A stretch of DNA of 64,000 nucleotides from Agrocybe praecox (taxonomy: Eukaryota > Basidiomycota > Agaricomycetes > Agaricales > Agrocybaceae), in assembly GCA_964017145.1 (NCBI GenBank), contig OZ024852.1:2605945-2669944 (forward strand), written 5' to 3'. The notes under the pieces are model-generated. The model ran no database searches and was not told the DNA's origin. It saw nothing but the letters and a program-made list of their open reading frames with translations. The translations under genes were made by a program, and so were the position numbers. Shown in pieces: positions 11,850-24,150 of the stretch. The stretch's first letter is position 1. Each line of letters begins with the position of its first letter.

Positions 11850-13095
11850 ATGCGACGACGAGCATCCTCAATAGCGAAAAAGGACCAGATGGACACTAGG
11901 GTTCATCCGTTCCATTTACCTCCGATTCTAGATATCCCACCGACGCCAAACCCCACCAGTCTGTCGAGCTCTCCGTGGACTACCTACAGCGCACTGTCGA
12001 GAAGCGAAGATAGGGTGGGGGGCTCACCTTACCGCAATGGATGCGAGCGCTCGCGCTCCGGTTCAGAGTCAGCCACCCGTGCATCGTTAAGCGCACATCA
12101 TCTACCGCCGCCGCCTGTCTTGCCCGTTGAGAGGCCTCCATCGTATGAGGCTTTAATTTATTGCGCACACAATATCTGACTATTCCCTGTCAGATACACC
12201 ATCCTACGCATTCCTGATATCCCAGCAACCTACACCTTCCTACACGAGGAGAGCACACCTAGTTCCATGCTCCTCATCCCAACACCAGACGCACCAGATC
12301 CGAGACCTATATACCGCATCGCAGTTGGCCACGACCCGTTCTTTCCGATATGTCTTGTCACCTCGATCGTAAAAGGACCTAACGACCAGCGGTTACCAGT
12401 TGGTAGATTTAGGTGAGTCTCATTTCCGTTGATATACCCTCGTTACGACCCCCATTTGCATGGTTCGCTGACAATTTGTCTCCGCTCACCAGAACCATGA
12501 TATCCCATCCTACCCATCCAAAGCAACTGGTATCAATACATGGTAAAGAACACAAGTTATCAGAGATATTTGTTAAAAGTAGTAAGAAAAAGAAAACGGT
12601 ACGTCGCGCGTCTGTCAATCTCGTGATAAATTCAAGTTTGCCAGGAGTAGCTAATACATCATGATATATCATTTAGCACTACTTCGACTGGGGAGTTAAA
12701 AGCTCAAAGAACTCAGTTCGACTGCGCTGGTCGTGTCCCCAATGGCCTTCCGCTGGAAGCTTTTCGGTAGGCTCTTGTCCTTACTGTAAATCCACCTCAT
12801 CTCGTTGCTCACGTCCAACTCGTCACTTGTTTAGTGTTACGATCCCTCCGACGAATCCCGGATGTTTGCTATATTTTCCGTAACTGAAAATGGACTTCAA
12901 CACCCAGCTGATCCGCGAACAAATATGGAGTCACCGAAGCTCACAGTCAAGCCGATTGGACACTTTCTTTTAGATGATATCATATTGTCACTCCTGCTTT
13001 TGGAAAGGCAACGACTGGCAGCTACTCTGGACTTGCCAGTGAAAATGGAAACTTCGAGTTCGAGAAAGCTAGTCCAACTTCCCACAAGTCTTTGA
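11850..13095 (+). CDS. DUF6593 family protein with PPSY motif, copy 1
   Basis: The exons join as follows: 11850 to a donor within the Ser codon of RPPS|Y, an exon to GRF|R (GTGAGT donor), a short exon (TMISHPTHPKQLVSIHG to KKKKT), HYFDWGVKSSKNSVRLRW..., and CYDPSDESRMFAIFS to the stop at 13093-13095. The C-terminal region follows the DUF6593 pattern: beta-rich start (YTILRIPDIPATYTF), central DWG/RLRW strands, and a final LTVKPIGHFLLDDIILSLLLLERQRL helix. DUF6593 proteins are abundant in agaricomycetes, with a tubby/LURP-one-like fold predicted and no known function. The low-complexity N-terminus ends in RPPSY, a PPxY consensus for WW domains. The gene at 30666 shares domain, motif and intron position. 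Confidence 0.7.
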
Positions 13096-13296
13096 GAACA
13101 TAAACAAATACACCCTTCTGTATTATTAGTTCTTAATCCAGAGAATGGTCTGATGGATGATGTTTGTTCAATTGCAAAACCATATACAGATGAGGGTCGT
13201 GGAGACGAGTAGAAATCAACTGCGGTATAACAGCATGAAATTTCTGGAGGTCGGTTTTATGTCTCTGAGAAAGGTCAGAACTAAAAATAAGTATAG

Positions 13297-13368
13297 TCGT
13301 GTATGGTGTAACGGCTAACATTACCGCCTTTCACGCGGTAGCTCGGGGTTCGATTCCCCGCACCCGAA
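13297..13368 (+). tRNA. tRNA-Glu (TTC anticodon), possibly defective
   Basis: A 72-base cloverleaf without intron. The anticodon stem is ACCGC/GCGGT with loop CTTTCAC (anticodon TTC). The D-arm is the same as in the CTC copies and the T arm is intact. The acceptor stem TCGTGTA/CACCCGA has two mismatches, T4-C69 and A7-C66. A T-run follows (GAATTTTT). The 3' strand would pair perfectly with TCGGGTG, so two 5'-strand substitutions explain the defect. It may be a decaying copy or may still function weakly. Confidence 0.8.
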
Positions 13369-14009
13369 TTTTTACATTATTCGACCAGTTGAAGCTAAAT
13401 AGTATTTCACATTGATTTCGCATGGAGCTCGTTAAACTCGATACAAGTTTCTTTGCGTGCAAAAAAGACAAGGTAAATTTTTTTCCCACCTGTGTTTTAT
13501 CTCCCATTTTCTGTAGGAATATCCTGCCAATCTTAAGCCTAAGAACTCTTGTATAAAGTTGAATATTGAATATAAGTATATTTTATTCTATTTTATGAAA
13601 CCGATCCGTTAGTGGAATTCGCATGTCGTCTGACCCTCAGGCCTCTATTAGTTCCTCACATACATAGCTGTGATGATACGCAACAAATTATTATTCTTGT
13701 TACGAAGAAAGAAACGAGGGCTATGGTACTTGTTGGTTGATTGGTGGTGGTATGGTATGACAAAAAAAAAAAACAGAAAAAGAACAAATGCTAAGAATCT
13801 ACTTATACTTACAATTTCAACAAGATATATATATGTATACGTACTATGCACGAAAAGTATCCGAAAGCCAGTTGTAATAGGTAGTAGTAGTACTAGGTGA
13901 TATAGTCACAGCAAACAGCAACACGACAAAAACAAGAAAAAGGGGGAGGGCGAGGGCGAGAAAAGGGGATGAGAGAGTGAGAAGAAAATAAACTTGTTTT
14001 CTGGAATAA
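13369..14009. other. Intergenic, 3' region of Doa10 gene
   Basis: About 640 bp, AT-rich with purine and pyrimidine runs, between the tRNA-Glu(TTC) and the Doa10 stop codon. It probably includes the Doa10 3' UTR. No gene seen. Confidence 0.4.
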
Positions 14010-17000
14010 TTATTGTTGTCCATCTACACCTACATCAACAGTCGTCTCGTCCTCTGGAATTTGTCGATTTTGGCCTTGTGAAGAAGCAGCTGCAGCTGCC
14101 ATTCTGCTTTGTGCAGCTGCCGCTGCTAGTGCCGAGGCCGCTGCGCGTTGTCTCTGCGTTTTCTGCACCTCTGCCTCTGCCTCTCCTTCATCCTCATCTT
14201 CCGTATCTTCTTCATCCTCATCCTCCATCTCCTGCCCCACTCTGCCTCGCTCTCCCGGCGGTAACATCGCATCCAAGACCTGTTGTTGTTGCCGCAATGC
14301 CTGTAACTGTTGCTGCACCTGTTGGTGCAACTGTTGAAGCTGGAGATGTGCTTGCTGCATTTGAACCTCTGGTTGGCCTTGCTGCTGCTGCTGCTGCTGC
14401 TGCTCTCCCCTCTGGACTGCATCACCACCAACATCCACATCATCATTATTACCATCGCCCTCCTCAGCATCAACAAAAACTGCGTCAGCACTCTCGATCC
14501 CATTGGGGTCATGGTTCTTCAGCCTCATCTCCACCAAAAACTCCTTATCCCTCACGGCCTGTGACCACGATGAGAGGACTCGGAACAGGGCGATTGCAGA
14601 ACGCATGGTGCCCGCGACGACGAACACGGCTGGGTAGACATGCATGACTGGTAATAATGATAAAAATTAGTAACAAATCAAAAAAAAGACTGAGAATACG
14701 TACAAACGAATCGATTGTCCAAATGGGCGGTGACATTGGGGAAGAAGTGCATGGCCACTTTGAATAATACACCTGGGAGGAATATCATGCCCAAGAATCC
14801 ACCCGTCAACGGTGCAATGACCTCTTTCGTGGCCATTACAGGATCAGGGCGCGTCCATCCAAGTGCCATAATCTGCATTAAAAAAAAGAGAGAGAGAGCG
14901 GGAGTCAGTAAAGAATTAACGAGAAGAGGGAAGAAAAAGAGGAAAGAGAAACGTACGTGCTGCAACCCCCTCGTGATCCTATTCGGAGGCTGAATCCTAT
15001 GTGCATGAAGCGCAATCTTCGCATAAAGCAGCCCAAGCGCCCACTCATCCACGACCCGTATACGAGGTAACAAGTTCGGGTTAAGCATAAACCTAATCGG
15101 AAGCACAACATACAAATCCACGACAATCGCCAAAAGAACCGGCAACACGACGCCTGTCCAAAACGCCATATATGTCGACTTGGCGAACCACAACAGCCCG
15201 CGCTTGAGGACGAGCACAGCGAGGTCCGCACGTGGGCCGTTCGTCGGGCTGCTCCGTCTCTGCCGGCGCTTATCCAGCCTATCAACCGCTTTGGCGATGA
15301 GGTAACATGTCCAGATGAGATAGAACCCAGCGAGGAAGGAATACCCGTCATGCACGTCCTTGGGCGTAAACAGTCGGAAAAAGCTCCTGCCTAGCTGGAT
15401 TGGGAGAGCCACACAGACACCGAGGATCACTGACCCGATTGTCCATAGAAGAGCAATCATCAAGATGACGCGGTACCGGAACCCAGGGGGGATGTAAACG
15501 ATTGTATAGTCCGTATGGATGTTCCCTCTTGCTCTGTATGTCTCGTCATCCTGCCTGCTCAAGAGCGCAGCCGCCTCCATGTCGTACGGGGCACCATGTT
15601 CTGTCACCGCTGCCGTTGCGCGCATGTCTCGAGGAAGTGAAATGCTATCGATGGCTGGCACACGACGGAATGAGCCGTCGACAGGCAGTCTGTTGGTGTC
15701 CCTGAATATGTCTGCAGTTTCAACTGGCTCAGTAGGCTTTCGAAGAAGGTTATCTATAAATCGCTTGGGTTTGTGTTCTTCCACTGGATATCGGCCACCA
15801 AAAAAGTAAGAGGTGATTCGTAATTTTGCCGATAGGAATTTCCATATAACTGTCGCGACCCTCTTGATGACTCGTTTGGGTCGGAAATACTGCATGGTGT
15901 ATGGGAGGAACAGGTGCAAGAAGAGTAGATCAACGGGTACAATGGACAAAGGTTCCCTAGTTAATGGTATATTAGCTTTCGCCGTTCTAAATAGAATAGA
16001 AACCAACACAACGCTCACCGATTCTTCCATCTAAAGGGCATGATAGACTTGCTTCCGAGTAGCAGCAATCCAGCGACACTGCCTATAACCAATGCTACAA
16101 CGAACGCGTACATGACTCCACTGACACAAATCTTGCGAAGCTGTGTGAAGGTAGGGCGATCAAGGATATCACGGATTGGGTGCGAATTCTGGTCCTGAGG
16201 ATCCTTAATGAACCACATCGCTCCAGGGCGCATGACGCTTCTGCAGCCAGACAAGAGGACGGCAAATGAATACCTGATAAAAACTGATGAGTAAATCGAA
16301 CTATCACACCGGGTAGACAAATAACTTACATGAACATCGTTCCAGCTACCCAATGATAGAACATGGCTGTCAGAGGTGCTTGACTGAAGAAAGCCATGCG
16401 AGATTGCAGGTTCGCTTCGGGGAACAACCACACTGTGCACAGATCCAGAACAATACCACAACCGAGCGGGAAAGTGACCAATTCGATAAAGATAAACGCT
16501 GCAACCTAAATTTTCAAAAGTATACATGAGAAAACAAGCATAAAAAAAGGCGCCGAACAAAGCACACAAACCTTCAAGACGAGTAACTGTTGTCGAACAG
16601 CATTCCTAACAGCGATCCCAGCGGTCCTCGCGTTCCCAACAGTCAAGACGTTGAGATAGATACAGAAAAGGAATCCAACCACCAAATAACCTAAAAGGAC
16701 TGCGAAAACACGGTTCGTAGGCCCACTTCCCAACGCCAACTTGATCCATACTGACTGAACCTTGGTCACTACCACACGTACTTCCCGTCCGAGCACTTCA
16801 AAATATGGCTCCGTAAATCCTAGATAATCAGGCAGGGCCAAAGCGAACCGCGAAGTCGTATTGCTTGGCGCTGAAACAGTTTCCTGGATCGTAGTTGAGT
16901 TGGAAGATGTCCATGCAACGATTTGAGCAATTTGGTTGTTCACTAGATCCGAGGACTTGTCATACTGCAAATTGAATCATTATTACCGTTAGCCTGGCGG

Positions 17001-19699
17001 ATATCTCGCAACGAAAAAGGAAGGAAGGAAAGAAGAAACACACACCATCGATGCATAGAATTCGGCCACATTGTTGAACGTGTTCTGCCCTAATAGTTTA
17101 CCTAGCGGGACGGCTACGAATAACATGCATAAACGAAGTAACCAACCCAACAATCGACCAATCCGAGGCAAAGTGAGATCGATGATGATATAAACCACGA
17201 AATCTACAATAGGATCCGTCACAAGTCGCATGGCACGTATGGGCAAGTGAAGAACTTGAAGCAGGCGCCGAGGATCCAACTGCAAAATTGAAATTGTGTT
17301 ATATTAAAAAAGTGACATGTGTCAGGTGAGAAAACTTACTGTCAAAAGTGCCGTTGTTTTACCAATTGTGAAGGGTATCCACACTCCGAGGCCTATAGCG
17401 GTATCCAGAACGAAAATCATCAAGGCAGCCTGAATGAAAAGTATTCTTAGGATTTGAAATGGGAATTACTGGCACATTAACACCCACATTTTGGGCCACG
17501 CCATATATGGGACCTCGCATGCCAATGGCTAGATTCACAACATTCGGAAAACGTAAATAACAAGTACGAAATGCAGACCAGTTAGACTCACCTTCCATGG
17601 CACCCTCCATATCGTCTTCCACATTACCGTCCATATCGTCGTTGAGGTCAGCAACCAGCGCAGGATTGATATCCTGGTTAGGACCTTGCACAGGCGGAAC
17701 AGCAGCACCCGCAAGATTCTGAGCCACTTGGGCAACATCAGCCTCGATCACCTGAGCCTCCCATTGAGGGTCGTCGTCGTCGTCGTCAAACAAACCCTCC
17801 CCATCCATAGCTTCCTCCTCCTCCTCCTCTTCTTCTTCCCTAAACAGATCATCTACAGCTTGCTCATGTTCAGCCGCTCCTTGATGACCCTCCTCTTCTG
17901 ATTCATCATCTGATTCTGATAATGGGCGTATTTCTTCCTCATGCCTTGCATCTTCGTCGTCGTCGTCCTCTTCTTCTTCTTCGGGGATACCGAAAAATCG
18001 ATTGTGCTCACCCACGAGGTCCTCTTCGTCCTCCTCCGCAAACACATTCTCTTCTTCTCCTTCTACGATATCCATTTCCGCATCAACATCAGAGTAAACC
18101 ATTTCTTCTTCTGGATCATACTCTACATCCTCATCCTCATCATCGTCAAGATCAGCATCATCGTAACTCTCATCTTCAGCATGGATATCGACGTAGTCAC
18201 CCTCGTCATATCCGGCGAGATATCCGTTTGACGGTCCCGCTTCCTCATTCGACTCTTCGGGTGCACGGTACGTCGCTAGACTTGGTGTTTCAAGAGATGC
18301 CTTACCAGGCGACCTGGGACGGGGTGATGTTGTAGGTAGAGGCGGTCGCACAGGGAATGTCGTGTGATCATTAGATTCTCCACTATCCCGGTCAGTGGGT
18401 GTATCGAGGGAAATGGAGGGAAATAACGAGGACGATTCGGCAAGGCGTGATGATCCCCCCGCAGGTTCTTCTGACGTGTTGGAGGTTGAGGGTCCCGCTG
18501 CGTTTTCTGTATGTGAAGGTACACGCGACTGGAACGTGAATGTAAAGTTGTTGGCCTCATCTAAAGTGGGAGGAGGAGCCCGGCGGCGGCGTGTTCTGGC
18601 TTGTGGAGGAGGGGTACGTCCAGCAAATACCCGTCGACGTGCACCTTCCGCCTTCGCCATCTTTATTCTTCGCCTTCGCCGTGCTGCTGATGGGACTTCC
18701 TCGTCAGCAGCCCGATTTCGTCTCAATGCATGCACTGCATGCATCGCAGCCGCTTGTCTGATAGCGATATCCGGCTCCAAAACTGGGAAGGGTTCCGGGT
18801 TTGCGTGTGGGTTTTGCGGTATTTCATCTGGGTTGACCGGTGGAACCCAATCAGCAGGCAATGGATCCTCTTCCTCGAAAACTCCTGGTCGTGCATTTTG
18901 CTGGATCCATTCCCGAAGAAGGAATACAGCGACAAACGTAAGGACTATCAAAGATGCGATGATCTGGCCAGTGAAGATATCCGCCGAAAGAGCGACCCAG
19001 GCTGGATGAGACAACACCCAACCGATCGGGCCTTTGGCTGGAATCGGGGCGTGCTCGTAGTGTATTTTACTGTAGAACGGTATCGATTCAGGTGCTGGAG
19101 GTTTCGTTTTATCGCTTATCCACCACGCACTGCGAAAAATATAAGTTCACGACAGAATGGAAATTCGCAGACGTACGTTGACTCTCCCATGGAGAAATAC
19201 ATCCTCCACGTCCAGACTGTTACCCAAGGCAACACACCTAGCCAAATAGCTGCCACCGCGATACCCCTCAAGACGAACAACAATGCCATAAAGAGTTGTT
19301 GGATCAGCCGTTGCATGAGAAGCAACGGAGGCAAGCTCGATGGCATATCGGATGAATATACTAATGAAAGAATGAGCATTGAACAAGGTTCAAAGACAAA
19401 GCCTTACCCTTTGTAAACGCATATGGGTGTTTACAGACATCACAGTTCTTCTTCTTAGAATGTGCAAGCCACGTTGTAAGGCTGATTGAAGCGCATTAGT
19501 CGATGTCGACACATATCCCTTCGATACTCACCAATCTTGATGAATGTAACGAATTGTTCCAGAGCACTTGCACGGATGGAATAACGGTTGGTCGGGTTCC
19601 GCGGGTGCACTACAGATACGACATGTGTCTAATGGAGGGTCAGGAATGGCGAATGATAAAGCAAAAGATCTTTCTACCTTGGTCAGCAGCGTCCTGCAT
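14010..19699 (-). CDS. SSM4: ERAD RING-CH E3 ubiquitin ligase Doa10/SSM4 (MARCH6 homologue)
   Basis: Doa10 is a polytopic ER and inner nuclear membrane ubiquitin ligase for misfolded proteins. The start is ATG at 19699 (MQDAADQ|DTCRICSAPAEP), with a 49-nt intron. The RING-CH domain is complete: CRIC, HPCKCSGTIRYIHQD|C, NCDVCKH. Next come PYAFTK, YSPDMPSSLP and membrane helices, matching MARCH6 order. A cytosolic loop at ~18.6-17.6 kb is extremely acidic. Membrane blocks follow (~17.4-14.7 kb), then a conserved WSQAVRDKEFLVEMRL end and a Q-rich, acidic C-terminal extension to the stop at 14012-14010. Many short introns interrupt it; the protein is roughly 1,600 residues. The exact exon chain in the middle was not fully checked. 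Confidence 0.93.
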
Positions 19700-20040
19700 T
19701 AGAACAGTTCAGTTAAGAACTGGGGTTGACCTGGTTTGACGAAGTAAAAGTTTGAATTCTGGTTGTTGGAATAATACAAGACCAAGTATGTGACTCCACT
19801 GTATTAGTCAGTTAAGCGTGGAAAAGTCGTGTGAAACGACACGTGTGACATAAGCTCGTGATTAGTTTAAACTATGCTCTATTCACAGTCCGATTGAGTT
19901 CCGCTTGATGTTAGGAAGCACAAACAAACCCTCAACAGAGACCAAGCAACGAAGCATGACTCATGTGCATGACTCATGAGTAATCACCACCTAACGTACT
20001 GGTCGCGAGTCTACGTGAGACAAGGCGGAGCGCAAAAAAA
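19700..20040. other. Doa10 promoter region, upstream of tRNA-Glu copy 2
   Basis: About 340 bp between the Doa10 start and the second tRNA-Glu(CTC). It contains no reading frame of note. It should hold the Doa10 promoter and 5' UTR. Confidence 0.4.
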
Positions 20041-20120
20041 TTCGGGTACGGGGAATCGAACCCCGAGCTGCCGCGATCTGGTATGAGAGGCGGCAATGTT
20101 AGCCGTTACACCATACCCGA
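20041..20120 (-). tRNA. tRNA-Glu (CTC anticodon) with 8-nt intron, copy 2
   Basis: Identical over the whole tRNA, including the 8-base intron (20083-20076) and anticodon CTC (20087-20085), to the copy at 10468-10547. All stems pair. The minus-strand 3' side continues into a run of T, a Pol III terminator. The two copies flank the DUF6593-tRNA-Doa10 block in the same orientation. Confidence 0.93.
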
Positions 20121-20872
20121 TTATGTAATGAGAGAATTTAGGCGCCGTCTCATTCAACATACTCGAAATAAAAGGTTGAAATAAATTCTACTACCTCCTA
20201 CGAGAACAGCTCAAAAGGAAGGTGAAAAGGTAATTAACATACAACGTGTGTGAGTACTATAGGGGACGTGTTAGCGAGCGCGCACCCTGGGGTGGCCTCA
20301 CCTGAAGATAGGGGCGCCATAGTCAAGTGGTGACGGCGACGGAAGTTCGTATCATTACTGGCGTCGTTTTTCTTCGGTATTCTGATCGCTTAAAGATCCC
20401 GCTTTAAAGGCATACCTGTGCATCTAAAACTGTTCTTGGGTAGACTCAGCATTGACAATTGCGGCCCCGGAGCAAGCTTCGTTTTGACGTGCAGTGCATT
20501 CTAACGGAGTCACCACCGGAGTCAGATAAATACAACATAGTGAATGATAACGGAATGACATGTGGCCGATAAGCAGTTTGAATGGTCTCCGTGATTGTAT
20601 CATGGAGACTTTCTAACCTACTGTGCCACATCCAGATAGGCCTTCTCACGATATACTGCCTTGCAATGCGATATGGCAACATCCCAAATGTACCCTGAAC
20701 AGAATTTTACCACTTCTTACTACTCATTAGAGGATTTGACTTGTTTCAAGTTTGAACTCGAGGACATAAAAAATTCAGGGAAAAAAAATGAGGTGGAGTG
20801 GAATTATAAAAATACAGTATACAACAAATAGATAGCACAAAAGAAACCCTGAACCCTAGCTGCGGAAAGTGC
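20121..20872. other. Intergenic, nothing recognised
   Basis: About 750 bp between the tRNA and the histone H4 stop codon. One 78-codon minus-strand frame (20446-20682) has no motif I recognise. The part next to H4 is its 3' UTR; I did not find a histone stem-loop. Confidence 0.4.
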
Positions 20873-21356
<484 letters not shown>

Positions 21357-21444
21357 GTTGATTTAAAGTGGGTCGGTGGGGGTTGTTGGTGGTAGTGGTG
21401 GTGGATGGAGTGAGATGGGAAATCTGACGGTGCACCAGCCGTGG

Positions 21445-21453
21445 TTATATAAG
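21445..21453 (-). promoter_or_regulatory. Probable H4 TATA box
   Basis: On the minus strand this reads CTTATATAA, about 90 bp upstream of the H4 start codon in the shared H4/H3 spacer. Position and sequence fit a TATA box; not tested. Confidence 0.55.
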
Positions 21454-21546
21454 AACCCCCCTCTGGGAAGTGGCTGTGCTGTATTTACCGTTTGTTGAAT
21501 CTGGGCGTAAAGAGGCGCGAATAGTCACGTGTGTAACGCGGTCGCG

Positions 21547-21558
21547 TTTATATATAAT
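21547..21558 (+). promoter_or_regulatory. Probable H3 TATA box
   Basis: The plus-strand sequence TTTATATATAAT lies about 95 bp upstream of the H3 start codon. It mirrors the H4 TATA placement within the 294 bp bidirectional spacer. Confidence 0.55.
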
Positions 21559-21650
21559 CAAGTCCGCTTTGGGACTTTTGGATCCCATTCCCTTTCTTGC
21601 CATTACCACCACCACCCTCCCTCACTACTACCAACAACACCACATAAGCA

Positions 21651-22174
<524 letters not shown>

Positions 22175-22329
22175 AGGAGGAGGTCCATATATTTGCTTTC
22201 CGGGTTCTTGTTCTATTATTGTATTCCTAGTGTATTTTCCTATTTATCTCATCTTTTTTCTCTCCGATTCTTTGGTGTGAATCTGTCAGTTATCGTGGTT
22301 TGCGTCAGATGGAAAGTCGAAGCGTTGTA

Positions 22330-23640
22330 AAAGCTGCAAGGTACAAATTGAAGTACTTTGTTTGATCCTTTCCTCCACGGAGGGTCTCTAGCCTCGGAAT
22401 GGTATGTGCGACTATTCTGGTTTTGTGTCTCGTTCACCACAATGCGCTCGTTTAGGTCTCTATGGAAAACCATAATCATTTCGAAAAGAGGGGCCCTGTA
22501 CCGACCCCCCTCACTCACGTTGAGAATTGCAGAAGGCCAATCAACCGAACAAAATCCGTATCATGTTGTTCCACAACATTCGACGCCTCGGAAGCTCTAT
22601 CGTATCAGCCCTTATTCACGTCGCGCATCTCAAGAGGCCAATTCCAATGAATCGAACAAAAACGCGTCTAATCACCCGTCGCAGGCCTCTGACTAACAGT
22701 TATGTGCGTATCCCACAACATTCGAAGCTTGAGTTAAACAAAAACCCGCTGCATTGTAGGCCACGCCATTCCGACTTTGTTTATCTGAAAAATACGAAGA
22801 ACGAAAACGAAAGATAGGCGACAGCACTGTTCACCTCCTACGTAAATTCTATTCGATTTCCCCTCAAACAAGGCGAAGACGCAAACGTGTCCTCGATATC
22901 GACCCCCACGATATTTTTTCTACAGGCACCCGACGAGTACTCTTTATCCCAGAAGAGATTCGACTCAGCAGAGAGTTTTCCTCAATCAACACTCGCGCTG
23001 ACTGGAGCTGCATATTCGTGGGCGAGCAGGTCGAGTATAGGAAACGAAATTAAAGGAGAGCTGAGGGGCGTGTGGGGTCCGGTCCTCATTCTGGCGACCT
23101 ACAGAAAGGAGTTGAACGAGAACGGGAGTCGATGGGCGCAAGAAGACCATATGCACTCAGCTGGAACACGAACAAAGGGCGAAAGGCCAGCATGTTAATG
23201 AATCGTCGATACATTCAGCACGACTGGTCTAAGAGGGGCCTCCCTCTTGTCTAATGTAGGCAACTCATGATATATGTGCCTCTATGAAGAACGAAAACCT
23301 CGCAATCTAGGAATGGTATGTGCCACTACTTTAGTACCTTTTTAAACTGGCTCGTTGATAACGTTGTAATTGCTTAAATTCGCGTTTTACTACGTGTGGT
23401 AACCCCGAAGGCCTCTCTGAATAGCAATCATGTACGTATTCCACAACCGCCAACGCTCGAGGCTAACAAAAACTCGTTGCATTGTAGGCCATGTCATTCT
23501 GGAGTTTGTTGATCCGAAGGAACAAACAATGTGTACGCGACGTGACCATGGTCCTGCTATATTCTGAATCGAATCGATTCTCCCTCAAATAAAGTGAAGA
23601 CGCAATGTCCGATCATTATCAGCATCATCCTCATAGTGCG
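22330..23640. repeat. Decayed repeat region with two diverged copies
   Basis: Two stretches, about 22.33-22.92 kb and 23.28-23.63 kb, carry the same landmarks in the same order: GGAATGGTATGTGC, CCACAAC, GCATTGTAGGCCA and GAAGACGCAA. The first also contains internal near-repeats of a CCACAACATTCGA unit (around 22570 and 22717). No intact reading frame spans them. They look like an old tandem duplication or remains of a repetitive element. Confidence 0.55.
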
Positions 23641-24150
23641 CGTAGGCGTCGTCGACGTGCAGAAAGGTGACACAAATCGGTGGGAGGAAGAATGCCTCGT
23701 GGACGATTTACCACGCAACTGGAGCTCGTCTAGCAAAAGAGCCTGTATCTGAGAGAACTCATGCATCTCCATGAAGAACGAAAAACATCACCAGATTTGG
23801 CCGTGCACCTTCGGGCGAAAAAGCAAAGATTAGAATTATATTCAGCATCGTCAGACATGACGCCACGCCGCTAACTTCTAAACGCAATATTACATACACG
23901 ACCAAGAGAAGACCTCACGGCCATTACCAGACTAGAACGTATTTGCGGCCCTCAAACGCTTCTAGAACCATCCATTCTGCCAGCAATATGACGTGTTTTG
24001 TCGCTCTTCCGAGATGGAGCCAAACCACCATCTGTCACCTTCCTTTTTTTCTGATTCACTTCCTTCGACTTCGATGGCTTTGGGATCCGGGAACTGGTTA
24101 AAAACTGGGTGGATCAATGTTCGATACTTGATCCCCAGCTGGCTTTTACG
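23641..24150. other. Upstream region of the second sedolisin
   Basis: About 510 bp with no recognised gene, between the decayed repeats and the sedolisin start. It should contain the sedolisin promoter. Confidence 0.4.

Noticed and set aside
13990..14650. CTG repeat as a possible selfish satellite
   Set aside because: It lies in frame in the Doa10 C-terminus and is short; it is treated as a coding Gln tract.
17922..18335. Plus-strand His/Pro-rich frames opposite the acidic Doa10 loop
   Set aside because: They mirror GAA/GAT-rich coding of the Doa10 loop on the other strand and have no features of their own.
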